Assembly (NCBI GenBank): GCA_002305955.1
Contig: DBRH01000015.1
Span: forward strand, 1-17,046
Origin: Kosmotogaceae bacterium UBA1373
GTDB taxonomy: Bacteria > Thermotogota > Thermotogae > Petrotogales > Kosmotogaceae
DNA length: 17,046 bases
Direction of reading: 5' to 3'
The first letter of the stretch is position 1. Each line of letters begins with the position of its first letter. Below the pieces are notes generated by a model. It worked only from the letters and a program-made list of their open reading frames with translations, made no database searches and was not told where the DNA came from. Made by a program: the position numbers and the translations under genes. Shown piece after piece: positions 6,386 through 12,893 of this stretch.

Positions 6386-8021
6386 CTCCCATTACAACAT
6401 CCCGAGATCTATCTACCATTTCAGGCGAAGAGAACGCCTCTGGGAGCCTGCGCTCATAGCCGGAGTGATAGTGCTCATGGTCGTCATGCTGGGTCCTCTC
6501 TACGGCATGCTTATGGACACTATGTACACCCAGTACGAAGCGGCCGGAATTATAGAGCTCTTTCTGGCCAATCCCTTCATCATGGCCAACCTTTTCGGTC
6601 TCGTATTTGGAGTCTTCCTCATGGTCAGCATCTTCTTCTTCGGGGAGGATATGCGCGTCCTCGTGTCGTTGCCGCTGAAATCGACCGAGGTCTTGCTGGC
6701 CAAATTCTTCGTCGTTCTGCTGGACTTGATGATAATTTCCCTGGTGATCGTGCTCCCGCCGTATATCTACTTCGGTATCAGGAGCGGCGCGGGATTCATG
6801 TACTGGCCCTTCATGATAGTCGCCTTTCTGCTCAGTCAGGTGTTGCCGCTACTGGTGAGCGCGATAATAATACTGCCGCTGTCGCGTGTTCTCAGATTCA
6901 ACAGGCACAGGGATTCGCTAGTCTATTTCGTGAGTGTGGGCGTCGTCGTCGCGGCGCTGGCCTTCGTCTTCGTGAGCAGTCGGATGGACCCAAACATGAG
7001 CCCGGAAGATTTCGCCCGCATGTTCTCCGACAAAGACGCCTTACTCAACAAGACGGCCGGCGTATATCCGCCAACCATACTCGTTATGAGGGCGCTCACG
7101 AGACCCGTTGTGGAAGGTTTTCTGTGGCTTCTGGCTTTCGTAGGGCTCCACCTGGCGGCGCTGGGCGGTTTCCTGTGGCTGGGGAACAGGTTCTACTACT
7201 CCATATACTCGAGTCTCCAGGAAAACTACGCCAGGAGGAGCAAGCTCAACGAAGGCGAGGTAGCGGGACTCATGGGAAGACAGTCGACGCCCTTCGGTGC
7301 GCTGCTGAGACGTGAATGGTGGTACTTTCTGAAGGTTCCCGCCTTTACCTTCAATGGCTTCGGCAACGTGATCATCTTTCCGATACTCCTGGTGATAGCG
7401 GCCGTGGCCGGTCAGACCGACGAGCTGGGACAGATGATAAAAATTCTCGAGAATTACAGGGAGATATTCCTTCCGATGGGTATCCTGGTAGCAACGCTGG
7501 CCGGTGGAATAAACGGACTGGCAACGTCCATATTCAGTCGCGAAGGCAAGTTGATCGAAGAGTTGAAAACCCTGCCGGTTGGTGTTTCTGAGATAATGAA
7601 AGCGAAGTTCATCCACGTCGAAACACTCAGTATGATAGGACCGCTTTCGGCCGCGATCGCACTGGGAATAATAATGAAAATCTCATTGCTGGAGGGACTT
7701 CTGATCTTCGCCATAAGCGCTCTGGCGGTAACTTTCCTGAACATGATACAGATGCTGATCGATGTGGTGAGGCCATACCTGCACTGGGACAACCCCCAGA
7801 AGGCCATGAAGCAGAACCTGAACGTCGCCCTCTCGATACCGGTGGTCTTCGGTTTCGTCGGCGGCCTGGGTTACCTGACCTATCTGTTGAGAAACACCCT
7901 GTCCGGCTGGGTGATGGCTCTCATGATAGCCGCAATATGCGTCGCCGGAACGGTAGCGTTATGGCCAGTGCTCATGAGAAGGGCAAAGGCCCTTCTGGAC
8001 AGAGATCTCTCGCTGTCATGA
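6342..8021 (+). CDS. Large ABC transporter permease (about 560 residues)
   Basis: 559-residue membrane protein with about a dozen hydrophobic segments in two halves: one from about residue 30 to 310, then a soluble stretch rich in basic residues (SKLNEGEVAGLMGRQ, ALLRREWWYFLK), then the second half. This size and layout match the putative ABC-2-like permeases that pair with a single ATPase, and not six-helix half-size permeases. The start is GTG at 6342, decided by GGAGGTGA at 6328-6335 six bases upstream, inside the ATPase gene; the overlap with that gene is 44 bases. Substrate not readable. The Ca2+ ATPase follows after 46 bases. Confidence 0.86.
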   Translation: MRLKMVISLTWTLINSHYNIPRSIYHFRRRERLWEPALIAGVIVLMVVMLGPLYGMLMDTMYTQYEAAGIIELFLANPFIMANLFGLVFGVFLMVSIFFFGEDMRVLVSLPLKSTEVLLAKFFVVLLDLMIISLVIVLPPYIYFGIRSGAGFMYWPFMIVAFLLSQVLPLLVSAIIILPLSRVLRFNRHRDSLVYFVSVGVVVAALAFVFVSSRMDPNMSPEDFARMFSDKDALLNKTAGVYPPTILVMRALTRPVVEGFLWLLAFVGLHLAALGGFLWLGNRFYYSIYSSLQENYARRSKLNEGEVAGLMGRQSTPFGALLRREWWYFLKVPAFTFNGFGNVIIFPILLVIAAVAGQTDELGQMIKILENYREIFLPMGILVATLAGGINGLATSIFSREGKLIEELKTLPVGVSEIMKAKFIHVETLSMIGPLSAAIALGIIMKISLLEGLLIFAISALAVTFLNMIQMLIDVVRPYLHWDNPQKAMKQNLNVALSIPVVFGFVGGLGYLTYLLRNTLSGWVMALMIAAICVAGTVALWPVLMRRAKALLDRDLSLS

Positions 8022-8053
8022 AGTGATAAACTTGTACCAAAGGGAATGTGCGC

Positions 8054-8059
8054 GGGAGG
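8054..8059 (+). promoter_or_regulatory. Ribosome binding site deciding the Ca2+ ATPase start
   Basis: GGGAGG lies eight bases before the ATG at 8068. It makes that ATG the likely start in place of an in-frame GTG at 8023, which lies two bases after the permease stop codon and has no comparable site. Confidence 0.75.
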
Positions 8060-8067
8060 CCATATAT

Positions 8068-10788
8068 ATGGAAAATATGTACCAGTTCGAGAAAAAAGAA
8101 GCGATACGGAGGCTGAACTCCAGAGAAGAGGGGCTCTCTTCTGTAGAGGTCAGGGAGAGACTCGTAAAATTCGGCAGGAACGAACTGAGCGAGAAAAACA
8201 AGAGAAGCCCGTGGAAGATACTTCTCACCCAGTTATCATCGGTGATGATCATAATACTGATCGCCGCGGCCGTTATAACGGCCTTCATCGGCGAGGTCCG
8301 GGACACGATAGTTATACTGGCGATAGTTGCGCTCAACACTATACTCGGCTTCTCCCAGGAGTACAGGGCTGAAAAGGCCATGGCCGCCCTGAAAAAGCTT
8401 TCCGTTCCGAAAGTGAAGGTGAGACGCGAGGGCAAAACGGTCGAGATAAGCGCGGTCGAAGTCGTCCCGGGTGATATAGTGATCCTGGAGGCTGGCAACA
8501 TAGTTCCCGCCGATATGCGCCTCATCGAAACCAGTAACCTCAAAATACAGGAATCGGCCCTGACGGGCGAATCGGAAGCGGTAGATAAACACAGCGAGAT
8601 AATAGAGGATAAGAACCCGGCGCTGGGCGACAGGAAGAATATGGCCTACTCGAGCACCGTTGTCACTTACGGCAGGGGTACGGGAATCGTAACGGCGACC
8701 GGTATGAGCACGGAGATCGGTCGAATCGCCACTATGATACAGGATACCCGCGAAGGCCAGACGCCGCTCCAGAAAAACCTCGACCAGCTCGGCAGGGTTC
8801 TGGCGCTTCTGGCGATGGGCATCGTCGCCGTCATCTTCGTGATGGGGCTTCTCAGGGGAGAAGAGCTCGAGCTTATGTTCCTGACAGCCGTATCGTTCGC
8901 CGTAGCCGCCGTTCCGGAAGGACTTCCGACAGTAGTTACGATAGCGCTTGCCCTGGGCGCCCAGCGGATGCTCAAGAAAAATGCTCTAATACGCAAGCTC
9001 ATGGCCGTCGAAACCCTCGGCTCAGTAACGGTGATATGCTCGGATAAAACCGGAACGATAACCGAGAACAGGATGCGCGTAACCCTCCTGGAGATGGCCG
9101 GGCAAAGACTCGATTTTGGAAAGGAAGACGAACCAGATCCCGATGCGCTCCCGGAGGATGATAACAGAGCGCTGGAGATAATGCTAACCGGAGGGGCGCT
9201 CTGCAACGACGCCACCATAAAGCCACCGGTTCACAAAAGACAACAGGTGGATATGATAGGCGACCCGACGGAAGGCGCGCTGGTCTATGCGGCCTACAGG
9301 GTCGGAATGGAAAAGAGCGATCTCGAACGGGCGATGCCCAGAGTTCTCGAAAAGCCTTTCGACTCCGAAAGAAAGAGGATGACTACGATACACGCCATCG
9401 AATCAGATCCGGCCGGTGCTGTCGCTGCAGATGTTCCCGAACACTTACGAGAACATGGAATAGAGAAATACGTCGCCTTCACCAAGGGGGCCGTCGATTC
9501 GCTCATGGAAGTGTGCGACAGAGTTCTGGAAGGCGACGAGATACACCCGCTAGACGAAGAGTGGAAGAGTAGAATCGTGGAGACCAACAACTCGATGGCC
9601 TCCAACGGCATGCGCGTGCTCGGCATGGCCTTCAGAGCGGTCGAAGAGAGCGAAGTCGGGCAGAAAACCGTGGAGGAGAGAGATCTGATCTTCATAGGGA
9701 TGTTCGGTATGATGGACCCGGCAAGGGAGGGTGTCAAAGAGTCGGTCGTAACCGCCAAAGGGGCCGGGATACGCACTATAATGATCACCGGCGACCATCC
9801 CCTGACGGCCGGATATATCGCCGCCAGTCTGACGATGATAGACGACAAATCCCAGGTCAAAACCGGCCGGGATGTAGAGCTGCTGTCCAACGACGAACTC
9901 GACAGGGTCACGGCCTCAACTTCAGTGTACGCGAGGGTAGCCCCGGAACACAAATTGAAGATAGTCGGCTCGCTCCAGAGGCAGGGCAACGTAGTGGCCA
10001 TGACCGGCGACGGCGTGAACGACGCGCCGGCCTTGAAACAGGCCGACATAGGCGTGGCGATGGGCATAACCGGAACGGATGTGACCAAAGAAGTAGCCGA
10101 CATGGTGCTGACCGACGACAACTTCACCACTATCGTCTCGGCTGTACGCGAGGGAAGGACTATCTACGACAACATACAGAAGTTCATAAGATACATACTG
10201 GCCTCGAACTTCGGCGAGATCTGGGTAATGCTCCTCGGTCCGTTCATGGGCATATCTCTGCCGCTCGCACCACTCCAGATACTGTGGATAAACCTTGTGA
10301 CCGACGGGTTTCCAGCGCTGGCTCTCGCTGTCGAACCGCCCGAAGACGACATAATGAAGCGGCCTCCCAACCCTTCGCAACAGCACGTCTTCGCCAACGG
10401 GGGCTGGATGGTGACGCTGATAGGTCTCATTCTGGCGGTCTTCTCGCTGGGTATAGGCTACATATACTGGCTTGGCGATAGCAACGGTCCGTGGAGAACG
10501 ATGATCTTCTCGACGCTGGTCTTCTCGCAGCTCTTCCTGGTGATGGCGATAAGATCGAGAAAGAAATCGGTGTTCAGGACTAGCCTGCGCACCAACAAAT
10601 TCTTCGTGCTGGCCGTGGCCGGAAGTTTCCTGCTGCAACTGAGCGTCATCTACGTTCCATTTATGCAGAGACTCTTCTCGACACAGCACCTGGGATTGAT
10701 CGATCTGGTCATCTCGATCGCGCTGGGAAGCGCCATACTCTGGTTATACGAAATAAAGAAAGCCTTCTCTGCGAGAAGACGTTCCTGA
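8068..10788 (+). CDS. P-type Ca2+-transporting ATPase (SERCA/PMR1 type, P2A)
   Basis: 906-residue ion pump that exports Ca2+ (possibly Mn2+) from the cytoplasm at the cost of ATP. Domains in order: N-terminal cation-ATPase domain (RRLNSREEGLSSVEVRERL), actuator with TGES, phosphorylation domain with CSDKTGT (Asp326), nucleotide domain with FTKGA, hinge TGDGVNDAPALKQADIGVAMG, and about ten membrane helices. Ca2+-site residues of SERCA are conserved: Glu284 in VPEGLP (helix 4), Asn714 and Glu717 in NFGE (helix 5), and Asn742, Thr745, Asp746 in NLVTDG (helix 6). This supports Ca2+ over H+ or Na+/K+ specificity. It lies 46 bases after the permease gene on the same strand with no terminator between, so it is probably the last gene of the operon. 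No terminator follows directly; the next strong one is at 11053. Confidence 0.95.
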   Translation: MENMYQFEKKEAIRRLNSREEGLSSVEVRERLVKFGRNELSEKNKRSPWKILLTQLSSVMIIILIAAAVITAFIGEVRDTIVILAIVALNTILGFSQEYRAEKAMAALKKLSVPKVKVRREGKTVEISAVEVVPGDIVILEAGNIVPADMRLIETSNLKIQESALTGESEAVDKHSEIIEDKNPALGDRKNMAYSSTVVTYGRGTGIVTATGMSTEIGRIATMIQDTREGQTPLQKNLDQLGRVLALLAMGIVAVIFVMGLLRGEELELMFLTAVSFAVAAVPEGLPTVVTIALALGAQRMLKKNALIRKLMAVETLGSVTVICSDKTGTITENRMRVTLLEMAGQRLDFGKEDEPDPDALPEDDNRALEIMLTGGALCNDATIKPPVHKRQQVDMIGDPTEGALVYAAYRVGMEKSDLERAMPRVLEKPFDSERKRMTTIHAIESDPAGAVAADVPEHLREHGIEKYVAFTKGAVDSLMEVCDRVLEGDEIHPLDEEWKSRIVETNNSMASNGMRVLGMAFRAVEESEVGQKTVEERDLIFIGMFGMMDPAREGVKESVVTAKGAGIRTIMITGDHPLTAGYIAASLTMIDDKSQVKTGRDVELLSNDELDRVTASTSVYARVAPEHKLKIVGSLQRQGNVVAMTGDGVNDAPALKQADIGVAMGITGTDVTKEVADMVLTDDNFTTIVSAVREGRTIYDNIQKFIRYILASNFGEIWVMLLGPFMGISLPLAPLQILWINLVTDGFPALALAVEPPEDDIMKRPPNPSQQHVFANGGWMVTLIGLILAVFSLGIGYIYWLGDSNGPWRTMIFSTLVFSQLFLVMAIRSRKKSVFRTSLRTNKFFVLAVAGSFLLQLSVIYVPFMQRLFSTQHLGLIDLVISIALGSAILWLYEIKKAFSARRRS

Positions 10789-10801
10789 CGCTGACCGTAA
10801 A

Positions 10802-10849
10802 ATGAGAAGAGCGAGAGGAAGAGAGAGGGAGAGACTGAAGAGATGAGAT
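10802..10849. repeat. Purine-rich (GA) low-complexity tract
   Basis: Just after the Ca2+ ATPase gene the plus strand is almost entirely A and G, in runs such as GAGAGGAAGAGAGAGGGAGA, with few pyrimidines. There is no coding signal. It opens the 320-base gene-free stretch before the tRNA cluster, which otherwise holds decayed repeats and the terminator. Confidence 0.7.
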
Positions 10850-10901
10850 CCCGTTTAGTAATCCTGAATAGGATCATTTCAGGGCAGGCTTCACGGGATG
10901 A
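10845..10901. repeat. Intergenic imperfect stem-loop repeat, copy 1
   Basis: ATCCCGT (10848-10854) pairs with ACGGGAT (10893-10899), and inside it CCTGAA (10863-10868) pairs with TTCAGG (10878-10883), giving a long imperfect hairpin of 52 bases. The left half (GAGATCCCGT, gap, CCTGAATAGGATC) recurs at 10997-11029, and the right half (10877-10901) matches 16213-16237 at 21 of 25 bases. This is the pattern of a dispersed, REP-like intergenic element. Confidence 0.6.
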
Positions 10902-10937
10902 CAGTGCATGAGCATTCGCGCGATGACAACCCCTTCG

Positions 10938-10972
10938 CGTCATCTGACAAGTTCCTAGTAAGGATCCCGGTC
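10938..10972. repeat. Probable degenerate repeat copy
   Basis: The stretch starting GCGTCATCTGACAAGTTCC and ending AGGATCCCGGTC resembles the neighbouring repeat read in the opposite direction (GTCAT, then a CTGAA-like core, then GGATCCCG). Matches are patchy, so it is called a decayed copy with low confidence. Confidence 0.35.
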
Positions 10973-10996
10973 TTTCCTCCTCAGAAAGAACGGAAC

Positions 10997-11031
10997 GAGA
11001 TCCCGTACAGGGTGTTCCTGAACTGGATCTA
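10997..11031. repeat. Intergenic repeat, copy 2 (left half)
   Basis: GAGATCCCGT (10997-11006) and CCTGAACTGGATC (11017-11029) repeat the corresponding words of copy 1 at 10845-10875 in the same order and orientation, with 10 bases between them where copy 1 has 8. The pairing right arm of copy 1 is missing, so it appears truncated by the terminator region. Confidence 0.55.
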
Positions 11032-11052
11032 GATATAACTAACAAAGAAAAA

Positions 11053-11078
11053 GCCCCGGTTATTCCGGGGTCTTTTTT
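11053..11078. terminator. Bidirectional intrinsic terminator
   Basis: CCCCGG (11054-11059) pairs with CCGGGG (11065-11070) around the loop TTATT. The plus strand continues into a run of six T (11073-11078), and the minus strand into a T-rich run as well. It can end the minus-strand tRNA transcript, which finishes 34 bases away, and any plus-strand transcript from the Ca2+ ATPase operon. Confidence 0.85.
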
Positions 11079-11111
11079 CGTTTTGTTCAGTAACAATTGT
11101 ACTAACATTAC

Positions 11112-11188
11112 TGGTGGCGGCGGTCAGAATCGAACTGACGACTCTGCGGGTATGAACCGCATGCTCTAGCCAGCTGAGCTACACCGCC
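11112..11188 (-). tRNA. tRNA-Met (anticodon CAT), elongator type
   Basis: 77 bases including encoded CCA. The acceptor stem starts GGCGGTG and closes with CGCCGCC plus discriminator A; the D arm has AGCTCAGCTGG, and the T arm contains GTTCGATTC. The anticodon CAT is complementary to 11152-11154 in the loop TTCATAC. A fully paired 1:72 position, and an anticodon stem without the GGG/CCC run, exclude the initiator. A tRNA-Ile with CAU modified to read AUA cannot be fully excluded from the anticodon alone. Confidence 0.9.
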
Positions 11189-11194
11189 TGAAAA

Positions 11195-11271
11195 TGGTAG
11201 CGGGGACAGGATTTGAACCTGTGACCTTTGGGTTATGAGCCCAACGAGCTGCCAGACTGCTCCACCCCGCA
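11195..11271 (-). tRNA. Initiator tRNA-Met (anticodon CAT)
   Basis: 77 bases with encoded CCA. The anticodon stem carries three consecutive G-C pairs (GGG CTCATAA CCC), the D arm begins GGAGCAG, and the first base is not paired with base 72; all three are initiator marks. The mismatch here is U1 opposite U72, where the bacterial standard is C1 opposite A72. It lies six bases from the elongator tRNA-Met gene. Confidence 0.93.
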
Positions 11272-11320
11272 CCGTATGTCAAAATCTCTTGTATATGAAT
11301 GACCTGCTTTTCTGCTTGCA

Positions 11321-11409
11321 TGGTGCCGGGGATGGGAATCGAACCCACACGGAGCCCTCGCCCCAACGGATTTTAAGTCCGTTGCGTCTGCCAGTTTCGC
11401 CACCCCGGC
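11321..11409 (-). tRNA. tRNA-Leu (anticodon TAA)
   Basis: 89 bases with encoded CCA. The acceptor stem GCCGGGG pairs with CCCCGGC, the long variable arm (GGGGCGAGGGCTC) marks a class II tRNA, and the loop CTTAAAA gives anticodon TAA, complementary to 11373-11375. It is the first gene of the tRNA transcript. Confidence 0.95.
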
Positions 11410-11420
11410 AACCGTAAACT

Positions 11421-11449
11421 ATGATAACATCACCCCTAGACCTTGTCAA
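11421..11449 (-). promoter_or_regulatory. Promoter of the tRNA Leu-fMet-Met cluster
   Basis: Read on the minus strand, TTGACA (11444-11449) and TATCAT (11421-11426) are separated by exactly 17 bases and lie 11 bases before the tRNA-Leu gene. The -35 box starts five bases after the stop codon of the upstream nuclease gene, so no room is left for a terminator and read-through from that gene into the tRNAs is possible. Confidence 0.85.
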
Positions 11450-11454
11450 GCAAT

Positions 11455-12786
11455 CTAGAGCTCCACAGTTTGAAGGTTTGCCGGTATCTCTATCTGGAAT
11501 TCATACTGGAGTTCTTCCGCGAGGTTTTCGAGCGCGGCCTCATCACCGTGTACGTAGATTAATTTCTCAGGTTCGAGTCTTCTCGGTAATTCTAGAAGCT
11601 CCTGGTAATCGGCATGACCGGAGAAGTTGAATATATCTATGTTTTTGCATTTCATATCTATGGTTTCCTCTCCAAGGGTTATCTGTTTCTCGCCGCCCTT
11701 GTGAGCCTGCAGCACTCTGTAGCCGTCGGATTCAGGGCTCTGGTAACCCATGAAGAAGATACCGTCGTGCTCGCTCTGGAGCATTTCTCTGGCGAATATG
11801 TAGGACAGGGTCTCTTCCACTAACATCCCGGCCGAGAAGACGAAGATCGCCGGTTCGTTCGAGAAGAGGAGTCTTTCTATGTTCTTCGGCGCCACGGTGA
11901 CCATTTTCTGGAAGTTTTGCATGAACCATTTCCTGTCTTTGTCGCTGATTCTTTCGTAGTTGCTCATGTACAGGTTGCTGATCGAGGCCACCATTCCGTT
12001 GGTGTAGATCGGCACGGTCGGGATCTTTCCTCTTTCCATGAGCCCCATGAGCATGTAGATCGTTTCCTGGCCCCTGCCCAGCGCGAAGACGGGAAGAAGA
12101 ACCCGACCTTTGTTTTCGAGTACCCTCTTAACTGACTTGCTCAGTCTCTCGATTTCGCTGAAACGTGTGATTAGCTGGTTTTCCTTCGAGCCATAGGTAC
12201 CTTCCGATATTAGAGTTTCGACCTTAAGCGGCGGCTGGGCCGGCGGTATAGTCAGCTGCTGTGAGAGGGAAAAGTCGCCCGAGTACAGTATCCTGTGCCC
12301 GTTGTGTTCGAGGTATATCGAAGCGGCTCCCATGACGTGACCGGCCGGGTAGAGCGCTACTTCTATGGTGTCGTCAATCGTGTATCTCTGGAAATACTCC
12401 ATGGGGTAGATGCGGCGTTTGAGTTCGTTGACCTCCCCGTGGTTGTAGAGAACGGGCTGCTCGCCGTCTTTCTCGTTTTTCTTTTTCATCACTTCTACGG
12501 AGTTCTGAAGAATCCTCAGGGCCAGCCCCTTGTTCTCCTGGGCCATAAGGACGGGAGCTTTGGGCCATATGGTAGAGATATACGGCAATGAAGATATATG
12601 ATCGTAGTGGGAATGAGAGATGATTATAACATCGATATCGTCTATTGTGTCGAGTTCGGGCAGCGAGTCGTAGCCTTCTTTCACAGGGTGCCTCCCCGCG
12701 TCGATAAGTATCTTCTTCCCGTTAAGGCTCAAGAGGTAAGAGTTTGCCCCTATCTCCCTGCCGCCACCCAGCGGTGTAAATGTCAT
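11455..12786 (-). CDS. Metallo-beta-lactamase / beta-CASP RNA nuclease (CPSF/Ysh1-like)
   Basis: 443-residue zinc-dependent hydrolase of the beta-CASP group, predicted to cut RNA. Zinc ligands: His58, His60, Asp62, His63 in SHSHYDH, His150 in GHVMGAA, Asp171 in YSGDFS. The beta-CASP cap runs from about 190 to 380 (SEGTYGS, LPVFALGRGQE, YTNGM, FVFSAGM), and motif B His391 (FSGHAD) and motif C His413 (VHGDE) complete the active site. There is no N-terminal KH domain as in archaeal CPSF and no RNase J C-terminal domain, so it is the short form. The ATG at 12784-12786 has GGAGG eight bases upstream. It lies directly upstream of the tRNA cluster on the same strand. Targets are unknown; because these tRNAs have encoded CCA, a role in trimming their 3' ends is not needed. 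Confidence 0.93.
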   Translation of the reverse strand: MTFTPLGGGREIGANSYLLSLNGKKILIDAGRHPVKEGYDSLPELDTIDDIDVIIISHSHYDHISSLPYISTIWPKAPVLMAQENKGLALRILQNSVEVMKKKNEKDGEQPVLYNHGEVNELKRRIYPMEYFQRYTIDDTIEVALYPAGHVMGAASIYLEHNGHRILYSGDFSLSQQLTIPPAQPPLKVETLISEGTYGSKENQLITRFSEIERLSKSVKRVLENKGRVLLPVFALGRGQETIYMLMGLMERGKIPTVPIYTNGMVASISNLYMSNYERISDKDRKWFMQNFQKMVTVAPKNIERLLFSNEPAIFVFSAGMLVEETLSYIFAREMLQSEHDGIFFMGYQSPESDGYRVLQAHKGGEKQITLGEETIDMKCKNIDIFNFSGHADYQELLELPRRLEPEKLIYVHGDEAALENLAEELQYEFQIEIPANLQTVEL

Positions 12787-12854
12787 TGCAAATTTCCTCC
12801 TTTTTTGTCAAGTCAATTCTAACAAAGAAGAGGGGAATTAACTTGAAGACAATT

Positions 12855-12863
12855 TGATAAAAT
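12855..12863 (+). promoter_or_regulatory. Candidate extended -10 promoter of the symporter-PHP operon
   Basis: TG-A-TAAAAT is an extended -10 motif ending 30 bases before the ATG of the symporter gene. There is no good -35 hexamer at the right distance, which an extended -10 can tolerate. The 107-base gap also holds the start region of the divergent nuclease gene. Confidence 0.45.
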
Positions 12864-12893
12864 AGCTTTGTTCCGAAAAAAGAAGGTGATTAT

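Noticed and set aside
9294..10130. Minus-strand open frame of 278 codons under the Ca2+ ATPase
   Set aside because: Ser/Thr-rich antisense product of a P-type ATPase gene whose conserved motifs fix the coding strand.
10764..10778. CTTCTC-TGC-GAGAAG hairpin at the end of the Ca2+ ATPase gene
   Set aside because: It lies inside the coding region and is not followed by a T-run, so it is not called as a terminator.
10845..11031. Possible CRISPR array
   Set aside because: The repeated words are unevenly spaced, differ in length and include inverted copies; no regular spacer pattern exists.
10650..11108. Minus-strand open frame across the gene-free stretch and ATPase 3' end
   Set aside because: It spans the terminator and repeat elements and the end of the ATPase, with no ribosome binding site or domain; treated as chance.
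11089..11113. CAGTAA / TTACTG inverted repeat near TTGTACTAA, which resembles half of the GntR operator
   Set aside because: It sits at the 3' end of the tRNA-Met gene, downstream of transcription on both sides, and only part of the operator is present.
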